The notes under the pieces: model-generated
The model's input: only the letters and a program-made list of their open reading frames with translations
Told to the model about the DNA's origin: nothing
Database searches by the model: none
From: VGBV01 sp963780395
Lineage (GTDB): Bacteria > Actinomycetota > Thermoleophilia > Solirubrobacterales > 70-9
NCBI GenBank assembly: GCA_963780395.1
Contig: CAWABY010000013.1
Coordinates: forward strand, 103,016-167,015
DNA length: 64,000 nucleotides
Direction of reading: 5' to 3'
Shown: positions 12,507 through 20,331 of the stretch, piece after piece
How the letters are laid out: the number at the start of each line of letters is the position of its first letter
How positions within the stretch are numbered: the first letter of the stretch is position 1
Made by a program: the position numbers and the translations under genes

Positions 12507-13361
12507 GTGAAGAGGGCAGCGATCCTGGCCGCAGTGACCATCGTGGCGCTGGCGCTCTCGGTCGCGCCGGCGGCCGGTGCGCGGAAGGGCGGCGGAAAGT
12601 TGAAGACCGGGATCGGCAGGGCCAGCACCTCCGGCGCGTTCAGCATCGCCGAGACCACCGCCGTCTGCCCGAAGGGGACCAAGGTGCTCGGCGGGGGTTA
12701 TTCGACAACCGTTCCCGCCGTAGGGAGCCACTGGCTGAACGTGTTCGAGTCGCAGCGCTCGGGGGCGCGGGGGTGGAGCGTGTCGGGCGCCCAGTACTTC
12801 GCCGGCGGCGACGAGCTCGTTGCCTTCGCTTACTGCGCCCCGCTGAACGTCAAGATCAGGGCCCGGAGCGCGACGGTCCCGCTGCCGGCGACTGCCGACT
12901 CCAGCGCGGTCGTTCAGGCGCGCTGCCCGAAGGGCAACATCGCTCTCTCTGGCGGCTTTTTGACCCAGGCGGCCAGCCCGACTGACTCGAGCCTCGTCTC
13001 GCGCTCGATTGGCGCCAGCAGGTCGCGCTGGGTCGTCGACGCGACGAGACTGAGCGGCAGCGCCGCCCGCACCCTGACCGCTCACGTGTACTGCGCGCCG
13101 AAGGCGAAATTGGCCACCCGCTTCGAGGACGCCGCGGTTGCCGGGCCGCTGGGCAGCATCCACAACGCTCTCACCCCCGGCTGCCCGAAGGGGACCGGGC
13201 TGACCGGCGGGGGCTTCGCGACCAGCACCCCGGTCGGCGGCCTCCTCAACGCAGCCCTCGTCTACGAAACGAAGCGGGCCGGGTCGGGCTGGACCTCTTC
13301 GGCCACTCCGAGCAGCGGCACGACCTCGATCACCCTGGTCACCAACGCGTATTGCCGCTGA
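12507..13361 (+). CDS. Secreted protein with three CPKG repeats
   Basis: This 284-residue exported protein has a signal peptide (residues 1-25, KRAAILAAVTIVALALSVAPAAGA). The remainder holds three copies of a module of about 80 residues. Each begins with a cysteine in CPKG followed by a Gly-rich turn (VLGGGYSTT, ALSGGFLTQ, LTGGGFATS) and ends with a cysteine in FAYC, HVYC or NAYC. The paired cysteines suggest one disulfide per module, a small beta-rich extracellular unit. The GTG start is well supported by GGAGGAGG at 12492-12499. It is divergent from the HIT gene. No enzyme motif is seen and the function is unknown. Confidence 0.75.
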   Translation: MKRAAILAAVTIVALALSVAPAAGARKGGGKLKTGIGRASTSGAFSIAETTAVCPKGTKVLGGGYSTTVPAVGSHWLNVFESQRSGARGWSVSGAQYFAGGDELVAFAYCAPLNVKIRARSATVPLPATADSSAVVQARCPKGNIALSGGFLTQAASPTDSSLVSRSIGASRSRWVVDATRLSGSAARTLTAHVYCAPKAKLATRFEDAAVAGPLGSIHNALTPGCPKGTGLTGGGFATSTPVGGLLNAALVYETKRAGSGWTSSATPSSGTTSITLVTNAYCR

Positions 13362-13371
13362 GTCTCGGAAC

Positions 13372-14385
13372 CTAGGCGACGATCGTCAGCGCACGAGGCT
13401 CGACGCTGACGTCCAGCTCGGCGAAGTCGCCGATGTAGTCGCCGTCGACCTGGACCGGGAAGCGGCGCAGGGTGCCGCTCTCGTCCTCGGAGATCGACTG
13501 CACCAACGCCTCGGTGACGCCCTCGGCGTGGTCGATCTGGCGGTGCTGGGCCGGGCGCGTGCGCTCGCCGGTGCCGAGCACGCGGCTCGCGATCGTCGGC
13601 ATGTCGCGCTGGGCCGAACGGCGCAACGCCGCCAGCGAAAGCGTCCCGTTGTCCAGGGCCGCGCCGTCGCAGACCCGGACGGGGCGGTCGCCGAAGTAGG
13701 TGAACGGGTCCGAGTTCTGGAGGATCGTGGTCACGCTCTCGAAGCGGTTGCCCTCGAGCTCGACGGACATCCGGACGGGATTGCGCAGGTACTCGCGATA
13801 GAAGCCGGAGATCGCCGCCCAGGTGAAGTACCACTGGCCCGCCCTCGACTTCATCTTGGGGTGGGCGTCGACGCGCTTGACCACGGTCGCGTCGAGGCCC
13901 ATGCCGCACGCGAATACGAAGCGCCGGCCGTTGATGCGGCCGAGGTCGATCTTGCGTGGCCTGAAGTCGTCGGCGATCGCGATCAGGTGCTCGGTCGCGT
14001 CGACGACGTCGTCCGGGATACCGAGCGTGCGGCAGACGACGTTGGTCGAGCCGCCGGGCAGCACCGAGACCGGCACGTCGGTGCCGGCGAGCCCGTTCGC
14101 GACCTCGTTCAGGGTTCCGTCCCCGCCGAAGGCGACGACGATGTCGTACTCGCCGTGGCCGGCGTCCCGACCGAGCTCGATCGCGTGCTCTGAGGCCTCG
14201 GTGTCGATCGCCTCGACGTCGTAGCGGGCCTGGAGGGCGTACACGACCAGGTTCTTGAGCCGGTCCGAGACCGTGGTCGCGTAGGGGTTGACGATGATCA
14301 GCATCCGCTTCTTGGCAGCCCCCGGGGCCAGCGGCTGCGCGGGCGTCGGAGCTTGCTCGCGGTCGGGGGCGACGGTCGGCGGCAC
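13372..14385 (-). CDS. Diacylglycerol/sphingosine kinase-family lipid kinase
   Basis: This 337-residue member of the DagK/LCB5 lipid kinase family shows the nucleotide-binding motif VVAFGGDGTLNEV (near residue 87) and the following VSVLPGGSTNVVCRTLG. The C-terminal half is the beta-sandwich domain, with ACGMGLDATVV and VQVDGDYIGD. Such enzymes phosphorylate diacylglycerol or make phosphatidylinositol-type lipids. In actinobacteria close relatives include YegS/DgkB-like proteins, so the substrate stays open. A Pro/Ala-rich 25-residue start precedes the conserved IIVNPYA. It lies 22 bases downstream of the metallo-beta-lactamase gene and may also use its own -10 box. Confidence 0.85.
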   Translation of the reverse strand: MPPTVAPDREQAPTPAQPLAPGAAKKRMLIIVNPYATTVSDRLKNLVVYALQARYDVEAIDTEASEHAIELGRDAGHGEYDIVVAFGGDGTLNEVANGLAGTDVPVSVLPGGSTNVVCRTLGIPDDVVDATEHLIAIADDFRPRKIDLGRINGRRFVFACGMGLDATVVKRVDAHPKMKSRAGQWYFTWAAISGFYREYLRNPVRMSVELEGNRFESVTTILQNSDPFTYFGDRPVRVCDGAALDNGTLSLAALRRSAQRDMPTIASRVLGTGERTRPAQHRQIDHAEGVTEALVQSISEDESGTLRRFPVQVDGDYIGDFAELDVSVEPRALTIVA

Positions 14386-14394
14386 GGTCCCTGA

Positions 14395-14400
14395 ACCCTA
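14395..14400 (-). promoter_or_regulatory. -10 box for the lipid kinase
   Basis: On the minus strand TAGGGT ends 9 bases before the GTG start at 14385, which allows a leader of only about two bases. Confidence 0.4.
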
Positions 14401-14407
14401 GACCGCG

Positions 14408-15514
14408 CTAGGTCCGGCGGCCGGGAATCAGGCTTCCGAGCTGCGGATCCGGACCCGTGTCTCGCACCGCCTCGTAGCGGATGACACCTTCGTCCTCGAC
14501 CTCGCGCACGTGCCCGGCATTGATCAGCAAGTCGACGTGGCCGATCACCTCGGACAGGGTCAGGAAGGCCTGCGTGACGGCGACGTCGCCCCAGAGCGCC
14601 TGGGCCAGGTCGTGGCCGGTGCGCGAGCGCTCGGCGATCAGGCCGTAGAGCTTCTCGGCCCGGCGCTGGTGCATGGCGAAGCGCTCGTCGATCAGCGCGC
14701 GGTGGTCGGTGATCGGCTCGCCGTGGCCCGACAGCACGACCTCGGCTGGCAGTTCTCGCGTCTTCTGGAGGGACTCGATGTACTCGACCAGCGCCTGGCG
14801 ACGGTCGCTCGACCCGTCAAGGGGCCTGGAGATCAGTGGGTTGGAGGAGATGTGCTTGATCAGGTGGTCCGCCGCGATCAGGATCTTCCGGTGCTGGTCC
14901 CAGAAGACGGTGTCCGAGGGGCTGTGGCCGGGCCGGAGGTGCGCCTCGAGGACCCTGTCGCGCAGCTGCAGGAACTCGCCGTCCTCGAACGGGTCGGTGA
15001 CCTTCGTCTTTGATCCCCAGGCCCGGAAGCTCCCAACGACCTGGCGCAGCGCCGTCACGACCTCCTCGGAAATCCCATGCCGCAACATCAGCTCGGCGGC
15101 CTCCCGATCCTCGCGTTCGGCGTCATCGCCGAAGTTCTCGACGAACGGCACCACCACGTCGATCGCCGATACGTCCGCTCCGGAGCGCTTCGCCACGATG
15201 TCGACCAGGCCCAGATGGTCGATGTGCTGGTGGCTGATGATCACAAGCTCGATGTCCTCGATCCGGTGGCCCAAAGCGCGGAGCTGGCGGTCAAGCTCGT
15301 GCAGCGCCTTGGCGGAGTTGGGCCCGGCGTCGATCAGCGTCAGCGGCTCGTCCTCGAGCAGGTAGCAGTTGACGCGCCCGACCTGGAAGGGGGTGGGTAT
15401 CCGGAGGGTGCGGATGCCCGCGTCCGCGATCCGCTGCCAGACGGCGTTGGGGACGGCTTCGCCGTCCGCCGGCACCTCCTCCGCTTCGCGTCCGGGGGCG
15501 CCTTGGTGGCTCAT
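14408..15514 (-). CDS. Metallo-beta-lactamase-fold hydrolase
   Basis: This 368-residue zinc hydrolase carries the signature SHQHIDH (near residue 96), a downstream HLRPGHSPSDTVFW and IAADHLIKH, and SGHGEP with a further ligand His. A C-terminal helical domain of about 90 residues (MHQRRAEKLYGLIAERSRTGHDL) is the LACTB2-like winged-helix region found in glyoxalase II-like and ribonuclease-like relatives. The substrate cannot be assigned. It overlaps the phosphohexomutase gene upstream by 4 bases (ATGA), so the two are translationally coupled. Confidence 0.85.
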   Translation of the reverse strand: MSHQGAPGREAEEVPADGEAVPNAVWQRIADAGIRTLRIPTPFQVGRVNCYLLEDEPLTLIDAGPNSAKALHELDRQLRALGHRIEDIELVIISHQHIDHLGLVDIVAKRSGADVSAIDVVVPFVENFGDDAEREDREAAELMLRHGISEEVVTALRQVVGSFRAWGSKTKVTDPFEDGEFLQLRDRVLEAHLRPGHSPSDTVFWDQHRKILIAADHLIKHISSNPLISRPLDGSSDRRQALVEYIESLQKTRELPAEVVLSGHGEPITDHRALIDERFAMHQRRAEKLYGLIAERSRTGHDLAQALWGDVAVTQAFLTLSEVIGHVDLLINAGHVREVEDEGVIRYEAVRDTGPDPQLGSLIPGRRT

Positions 15515-16887
15515 TCGCGGATCAGGCCCAGCACCTCGTCCCGCTTCTCCTCCATGTGCTCGGGTGAGGCCAGCGACTCGAGGTTGAGCCGCAGCAGCGG
15601 CTCGGTATTGGAGGGGCGCACGTTGAAGTGCCAGTCGGGGTAGTCGACCGAGACCCCGTCGAGGTGGGAGATCTCGCCGTCGGAGTAGCGCCGCTCGATC
15701 TCGGCCATCTTCGCCTCCTGGTCGGCCACCTCGGAGTTGATCTCGCCGGAGATGAAGTAGCGCGAGCGAAAGGCCGCCATCAGCTCGGTCAGCGACCTGC
15801 CTTCGGTCGCGAGCAGTTCAAGCATCAGCAGCGCCGGGATCGAGCCGGAGTCCGCGCAGTAGAAGTCGCGGAAGTAGTAGTGGCCCGAGACCTCGCCGCC
15901 GAAGATCGCGTCCTCTTCGCGCATCCGGGCCTTGAAGAACGCATGGCCCACGCGGCTCAGGTCCGTTCGGCCACCGAGCGCAGCAACCGTGTCCGGAACC
16001 GCCCGGCTGGAGCGAGGGTCATAGAGGACGGTTGAGCCGGGCTCCTTCGCGAGCATCGCCTCGGCGAGCAGTGCACAGATGAAGTCACCGTCGGCGAACT
16101 TCGCGTCGGAATCAAAGAAGAAGCAGCGATCGGCGTCGCCGTCCCAGGCGATCGCCAGGTCGACCTCGTCCTCCCGAATTCGCTCGACGATTTCGACGCG
16201 GTTCTCCTCCAGCATCGGGTTGGGGCCGCGCTCGGGGAAGTCGCTGCGAGGCTCGAAGGAGGCCGTGCGAACCTCGATCTCGAGCCTCTCCAGCACCGGC
16301 CCGATCATCGGCCCGGCCATACCGTCGCTGCCGTAGGCGAGCAGCTTCAGGCCGCCGATCCTGCCGGGATCGACGATGCCGAGGAGGTGCTCGTGGAACT
16401 CCGTTGCGATCTCGACCGGCTCGCTCGATCCCCCGCCGGGGGGATCCGGCATGCCCGCCTCGATCATCGCGCGGACGTCCTGGATCCCGGCGTCGCCCGA
16501 CAGCGCCAGCGCCTGCTCGCGCAGCAGCTTGATCCCGGTATAGGCCCGTGGGTTGTGAGAGGCGGTGACCATCGCCCCTCCGTCGAGCTCACGCGAGCCG
16601 ACCAGGAAATAGAGCTGCTCGGTCGCGACCTGCCCTGCGTCGAGCACGCGCACGCCCTCGGCGACCATGCCCTCGCGGGTGCGCTCGGCCATCTCGGGGG
16701 AGCTCTCGCGCATATCGCGGCCCAGTCCGACGACCAGCTCGGCGCCGGGCTTCTCGCGCAGGCCGGCCAGCACGCGCGCGAAGGCGCGCCCGATCAGGAA
16801 GGCGGTATCGCCGTCCATCTCGGAGCCGTAGAGGCCGCGGACGTCGTAGGCCTTGAAGATGGAGGCCGGGGGAGAGGTGATCGCCAC
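15511..16887 (-). CDS. manB: Phosphomannomutase/phosphoglucomutase
   Basis: This alpha-D-phosphohexomutase interconverts hexose 1- and 6-phosphates for cell-envelope sugar nucleotides. The 458-residue protein has the phosphoserine loop TASHNPRAYTG (near residue 108), the metal-binding loop DGDADRC (near residue 250), the sugar-binding GGEVSGHYYF (near residue 325) and the phosphate-binding RPSNTEPLLRLN near the end. All four domain landmarks are intact. Whether mannose or glucose phosphate is preferred cannot be told. The following hydrolase gene overlaps its stop by 4 bases. Confidence 0.9.
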   Translation of the reverse strand: MAITSPPASIFKAYDVRGLYGSEMDGDTAFLIGRAFARVLAGLREKPGAELVVGLGRDMRESSPEMAERTREGMVAEGVRVLDAGQVATEQLYFLVGSRELDGGAMVTASHNPRAYTGIKLLREQALALSGDAGIQDVRAMIEAGMPDPPGGGSSEPVEIATEFHEHLLGIVDPGRIGGLKLLAYGSDGMAGPMIGPVLERLEIEVRTASFEPRSDFPERGPNPMLEENRVEIVERIREDEVDLAIAWDGDADRCFFFDSDAKFADGDFICALLAEAMLAKEPGSTVLYDPRSSRAVPDTVAALGGRTDLSRVGHAFFKARMREEDAIFGGEVSGHYYFRDFYCADSGSIPALLMLELLATEGRSLTELMAAFRSRYFISGEINSEVADQEAKMAEIERRYSDGEISHLDGVSVDYPDWHFNVRPSNTEPLLRLNLESLASPEHMEEKRDEVLGLIRE

Positions 16888-16913
16888 AGCCGGGGCAGGT
16901 TAGTCGCGGGCGG

Positions 16914-17411
16914 CTATTCGAACGCGCCGGCGAGCGCCTTGTAGCTCTGCTCGAGCGTCTGCGGCATCACCCGGGTATCGGCGAGCACGGGCATGAAGTT
17001 GGTGTCGCCGCCCCAGCGCGGCACCACGTGCATGTGGATGTGGTGCTCGACGCCGGCGCCCGCGACACGGCCTTGGTTGAAACCGACGTTGTAGCCGTGC
17101 GGGGAGTACGTCGCTTCGAGGATCCGCATCGCCTGCTTGGAGAGCGACATCATCTCGGCCACGGTCTCGTCATCGAGCGCGGGCAGGGAGCCGACGTGAT
17201 CGTACGGCGCCACCATCAGGTGCCCGTTCGTGTACGGGTACTTGTTCAGGATCACGAAGCAGCGCTCGGCGCGATGGACGATCAGGTTCTCCTCGTCATG
17301 CTCGTCTCCGTCGCCGAGCTTGGCGCAGAAGATGCACTCGTCCTCGTTGTCCTTGCTCGCGTCCTTCACGTACTCGAGGCGCCACGGCGCCCAGATCCGG
17401 TCGTTGGCCAC
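16914..17411 (-). CDS. HIT-family protein, Ap4A phosphorylase-like
   Basis: This 165-residue HIT protein has CIFC (near residue 27) and the triad HHIHMHVVPRW (near residue 123). The N-terminal DRIWAPWRLEYV and the internal GYNVGFNQG are features of the actinobacterial diadenosine tetraphosphate phosphorylase group, so nucleotide turnover is the likely role. The start is GTG; on the minus strand TAGCAT ends 7 bases upstream, giving a leaderless transcript. It lies 48 bases downstream of corA. Confidence 0.88.
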   Translation of the reverse strand: MANDRIWAPWRLEYVKDASKDNEDECIFCAKLGDGDEHDEENLIVHRAERCFVILNKYPYTNGHLMVAPYDHVGSLPALDDETVAEMMSLSKQAMRILEATYSPHGYNVGFNQGRVAGAGVEHHIHMHVVPRWGGDTNFMPVLADTRVMPQTLEQSYKALAGAFE

Positions 17412-17418
17412 ACGGGCG

Positions 17419-17424
17419 ATGCTA
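17419..17424 (-). promoter_or_regulatory. -10 box for the second HIT gene
   Basis: On the minus strand TAGCAT with a 7-base spacer to the GTG at 17411. It sits in the 48-base gap after corA. Confidence 0.45.
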
Positions 17425-17459
17425 CGGCTTCGCCATCAGGCCGCGGCCGTAATGGCCGC

Positions 17460-18464
17460 TCAGAGCCAGCCGCGCCGGCGGAAGTAGCCGACCATCACCA
17501 CGAGCAGCGCGAACATGGCGCCGACGATCACGTAGAAGGCGGTGTCGTTGCCCTCGCCGGGGACGCCGACGTTCATGCCCCAGAGGCTCGCCAGGAAGGT
17601 CAGGGGCAGGACGATGACGCTGATCGAGGTGAGGACGCGGAGGATGTCGTTGACGCGGTGGGAGATCACGGACTCGTTCGTCTCCTCGTAGGCGACGACG
17701 ACCTCCTTGTAGTTCTCGAGCATGTCCCAGATGCGCTCGTGGGCGTCGACGATGTCGTCGAAGTAGATCTCGAGGTCGATTTCGGGCGCCAGGTACCGGT
17801 CCTTGACCCGCTCGAGGTCCCGCAGCACCGGGCGCTGGGGGCGGATCACCTTGCGGAAGTTGATGATCTCCTGCTTGACGTTGGAGATGTCGCGCACGAT
17901 CTCCTCGGACCGGCCCTCGAAGATCTCCTCCTCGAGCGCGTCGAGCTTGTTGCCGATCTTGCGCAGCATCGGGAAGCAGTAGTCGAAGCCGTCGTCGACG
18001 ATCCGGTAGAGCAGGTATCCGGAGCCGCGCGAGAAGATCTGCTCGCGGAGCTCCTCCTTCTGGCGGCAGCGCTCGAAGAGATACTCGACCGGCTGCAGCG
18101 GCTGGTTGGGGATCGTGATCAGGAAGCCGGGGCCGACGAAGATGTCGAGCTCGCCGGTGCCGAGGCGGCCGGCGGCGCTGTCGAAGACCGGGAAGTGCAG
18201 GACGATGAACAGGTAGTCGTCGTACTTGTCGATCTTCGGGCGCTGGTTGCGCGACAGAACGTCCTCGAAGTCGAGGGGGTGGAAGTCGAAGTGCTCCTCC
18301 AGCCACGCCTGTTCGACCGCGGTCGGGCGCTCGACGTTGACCCAGCGCAGGCCCTCGGCCGCGATCTCCTCTACGTGCGGGGTACGGGGCTCAGGCGCCG
18401 CAGGCGCGACGACTTCCCCGGCGCGGGTGGCCCTGCGTAGCCTGGGGCGAGGGAGGTTCGGCAT
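17460..18464 (-). CDS. corA: CorA-family magnesium/cobalt channel
   Basis: CorA is the pentameric divalent-cation channel. The long cytoplasmic N-terminal domain includes DFHPLDFEDVLSRNQRPK, and the C-terminal pair of membrane helices frames the selectivity motif GMN (LASLWGMNVG, about 35 residues from the end). The chain ends in a basic YFRRRGWL. I place the start at ATG 18464 because AGGAG lies 7 bases upstream on the minus strand. That gives 334 residues. An upstream in-frame ATG at 18509 would add 15 residues without a ribosome-binding site. It is divergent from the riboswitch-controlled genes. Confidence 0.88.
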   Translation of the reverse strand: MPNLPRPRLRRATRAGEVVAPAAPEPRTPHVEEIAAEGLRWVNVERPTAVEQAWLEEHFDFHPLDFEDVLSRNQRPKIDKYDDYLFIVLHFPVFDSAAGRLGTGELDIFVGPGFLITIPNQPLQPVEYLFERCRQKEELREQIFSRGSGYLLYRIVDDGFDYCFPMLRKIGNKLDALEEEIFEGRSEEIVRDISNVKQEIINFRKVIRPQRPVLRDLERVKDRYLAPEIDLEIYFDDIVDAHERIWDMLENYKEVVVAYEETNESVISHRVNDILRVLTSISVIVLPLTFLASLWGMNVGVPGEGNDTAFYVIVGAMFALLVVMVGYFRRRGWL

Positions 18465-18573
18465 CGGCCGGCTCCTGCTGTGTCGTCGGGTCGTCCATTC
18501 CGTGGACAACTTTACGCAAGAGGCCGAGCGCCGAGCGCAATGGCGTGCCCGAGGCGATGGCGAATGGCGCTGT

Positions 18574-18579
18574 TATAGT
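18574..18579 (+). promoter_or_regulatory. -10 box for the SAM-riboswitch transcript
   Basis: TATAGT is a strong -10 match. A start about 7 bases later (near 18586) would place the riboswitch at the very 5' end of the RNA. No clear -35 box is seen at 17 bases upstream. Confidence 0.55.
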
Positions 18580-18597
18580 CCTCGTCACATAGCTGCA

Positions 18598-18713
18598 CCA
18601 CATCAAGAGGGGTGGAGGGAATGGCCCGTTGAAGCCCCGGCAACCCCCTCGGACGCTGGTCCGAGGAAGGTGCCAAATCCATCAGGACTGAACGACAGGC
18701 CTGGAAGATGTGG
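18598..18713 (+). promoter_or_regulatory. SAM-I (S-box) riboswitch
   Basis: The conserved S-box core is plain: ATCAAGAG...GGAGGGAATGGCCC, then GAAGCCCCGGCAACC, GGTGCCAAATCC and GGAAGATG. Helix P1 is CCACATC (18598-18604) with GATGTGG (18707-18713). The internal arm CTCGGACGCTGGTCCGAG is a perfect hairpin. The class binds S-adenosylmethionine and shuts off expression when SAM is abundant. A terminator follows within 20 bases. The 3' strand of P1 extended by one base (TGTGGG, 18709-18714) can instead pair with CCCACA (18737-18742) in the terminator, which gives a clear on/off switch. Confidence 0.93.
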
Positions 18714-18728
18714 GAAGAGTTTCCTCGG

Positions 18729-18761
18729 AACCTCCGCCCACACACCAGGCGGAGGTTTTTT
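18729..18761 (+). terminator. Riboswitch-controlled intrinsic terminator
   Basis: A perfect 10-bp stem (AACCTCCGCC at 18729-18738 with GGCGGAGGTT at 18748-18757) is followed by a T-run of six. It lies between the SAM aptamer and the start codon of the threonine-synthase-like gene. This is the expression platform of the riboswitch. Confidence 0.93.
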
Positions 18762-18775
18762 CGTAGAGGGAGCTC

Positions 18776-20005
18776 ATGGCCGTCGATTCACTGAAATGCA
18801 AGGAATGCGAAGCGTCCTATGAGCTGGGCGCCGCCTTCTTCTGCGAGAGCTGCTTCGGCCCGCTCGAGGTCCGCTACGACTTCTCCGGGCTCGACGCCGA
18901 CGAGGCCAGACGCAAGATCTCGGCGGGCTCGCGCGGGATCTGGCGCTACTCGGACTTCCTGCCATTCGACGGGCGCCCGGGCGACCCGCTCGAGCCCGGG
19001 CTGACCCCGCTGGTACGAGCCGACCGCCTGGCCGAGCGCCTCGGGCTGGGCGAGGTCTGGATCAAGAACGACGCTGCCAACCCCACGCACTCGTTCAAGG
19101 ACCGGGTGGTGGCAGTAGCCGTCGCGAAGGCCAAGGAGCTGGGCTTCGAGACAGTCGCCTGCGCCTCCACCGGCAACCTCGCCAACGCCGTCGCCGCGCA
19201 CTCCGCCGCCGCCGGCCTGGACTCCTACGTGTTCGTCCCCTCTGACCTCGAGGAACAGAAGCTGCTCGCGACGGGCATCTACGGCACCAAGCTCGTCGGC
19301 GTCCGGGGCAACTACGACGACGTCAACCGGCTCTGCACCGAGCTCGCCCAGGAGCGACCCTGGGCCTTCGTCAACGTCAACCTGCGCCCTTACTACGCGG
19401 AGGGCTCGAAGACCCTCGCCTACGAGACGATCGAGCAGCTTGGCTGGGAGCTCCCGAACCGCATCGTCGGCCCGATCGCGTCGGGCTCGATGTTCACCAA
19501 GCTCGGCCGCGGGATCAGCGAGTGGCTGGAGCTCGGCCTGGTGGAGGGCGAGCTGCCGACCTTCTGCGGGGCCCAGGCAGAGGGCTGCTCGCCGGTCGCG
19601 ACGGCGTTCGCGGACGGGACCAGCGTTTGCAAGCCCCAGAAGCCCGAAACGATCGCCAAGAGCCTCGCGATCGGAGACCCGGCCGACGGCCCCTACGCCC
19701 TCGACCTGGCCCGCGGCACGGGTGGCAGCATTGACTCCGTCGACGACGATGAGATTCGCGCCGGGATCCGGCTCCTGGCCGAGACCACGGGCATCTTCAC
19801 CGAGACCGCCGGCGGGGTCACCGTCGGGGTGCTCGCCAAGCTCGCCGAGCGCGGCGATATCAGCCGGGACGAGCGCGTGGTCGTCTACATCACCGGCGAG
19901 GGGCTGAAGACGCTCGACGCCGCCCGCGAGTCCTTCCGCATGCACGAGATCGACCCAACGCTGGAGGACTTCGAGCGCGAGTTCGCGGCCGAGGCCGTGG
20001 TCTAG
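18776..20005 (+). CDS. thrC: Threonine synthase-family PLP enzyme under SAM control
   Basis: This 409-residue fold-type II PLP enzyme has an N-terminal zinc ribbon (C8, C11, C23, C26) as in many actinobacterial and archaeal threonine synthases. The PLP lysine is K108 in THSFKDR. CASTGNLANAVAAH is the phosphate/substrate loop, and IASGSMF and ETAGGVTVGVL are later family landmarks. Threonine synthases convert O-phosphohomoserine to threonine. Because this copy is behind a SAM riboswitch and followed after 12 bases by a sulfur carrier protein, a role in homocysteine formation from O-phosphohomoserine is a serious alternative. GAGGGAG at 18766-18772 supports the ATG. The family assignment is firm; the reaction is inferred. 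Confidence 0.88.
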   Translation: MAVDSLKCKECEASYELGAAFFCESCFGPLEVRYDFSGLDADEARRKISAGSRGIWRYSDFLPFDGRPGDPLEPGLTPLVRADRLAERLGLGEVWIKNDAANPTHSFKDRVVAVAVAKAKELGFETVACASTGNLANAVAAHSAAAGLDSYVFVPSDLEEQKLLATGIYGTKLVGVRGNYDDVNRLCTELAQERPWAFVNVNLRPYYAEGSKTLAYETIEQLGWELPNRIVGPIASGSMFTKLGRGISEWLELGLVEGELPTFCGAQAEGCSPVATAFADGTSVCKPQKPETIAKSLAIGDPADGPYALDLARGTGGSIDSVDDDEIRAGIRLLAETTGIFTETAGGVTVGVLAKLAERGDISRDERVVVYITGEGLKTLDAARESFRMHEIDPTLEDFEREFAAEAVV

Positions 20006-20008
20006 GAT
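20003..20008 (+). promoter_or_regulatory. Possible -10 box for the sulfur carrier gene
   Basis: TAGGAT overlaps the thrC stop codon and ends 9 bases before the ATG at 20018. It fits the leaderless pattern seen elsewhere, but the TAG is fixed by the stop codon, so chance is likely. Confidence 0.25.
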
Positions 20009-20017
20009 TTCGCCGGG

Positions 20018-20290
20018 ATGAGCGTCACGATCAAGATCCCGGCCCAGCTCCGCGCAGCCACAGGCGGCGAGGGCGAGCTCGTGGTCGAGGGCGGCACCGT
20101 CGGCGAGGCGCTGGACGCGGTCTTCGACCAGCACGACGGGCTGCGCGAGCGCATCACCCAGGACGGGGATCTGCGGCGCTTCGTCAACGTCTATGTCAGC
20201 GGCGAGGACATCCGCTTCCAGGATGGCCTCGAGACCGCTGTCTCCGACGGTGACGAGGTGACGATCCTCCCCGCCGTCGCCGGCGGCTAG
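20018..20290 (+). CDS. ThiS/MoaD-family sulfur carrier protein
   Basis: This 90-residue ubiquitin-like protein ends in Gly-Gly (AVAGG), the residue pair that is adenylated and converted to a thiocarboxylate in sulfur carriers. The fold landmarks are the strand SVTIKIPAQLR, the helix VGEALDAVFDQ and DGDEVTILPAVAGG. Relatives include MoaD (molybdopterin), ThiS (thiamine) and mycobacterial CysO (cysteine). No molybdenum or thiamine genes are nearby. The partner is most likely the PLP enzyme immediately upstream, as CysO partners CysM. The activating E1-like enzyme is not in this window. Confidence 0.85.
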   Translation: MSVTIKIPAQLRAATGGEGELVVEGGTVGEALDAVFDQHDGLRERITQDGDLRRFVNVYVSGEDIRFQDGLETAVSDGDEVTILPAVAGG

Positions 20291-20317
20291 CACCGGCCCG
20301 CCCTCGCGGCTCCGGTC

Positions 20318-20323
20318 TAGGGT
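20318..20323 (+). promoter_or_regulatory. -10 box for the rfbF-like gene
   Basis: TAGGGT ends 8 bases before the GTG at 20332, predicting a leaderless transcript and supporting the GTG start. Confidence 0.45.
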
Positions 20324-20331
20324 TCGACGTC

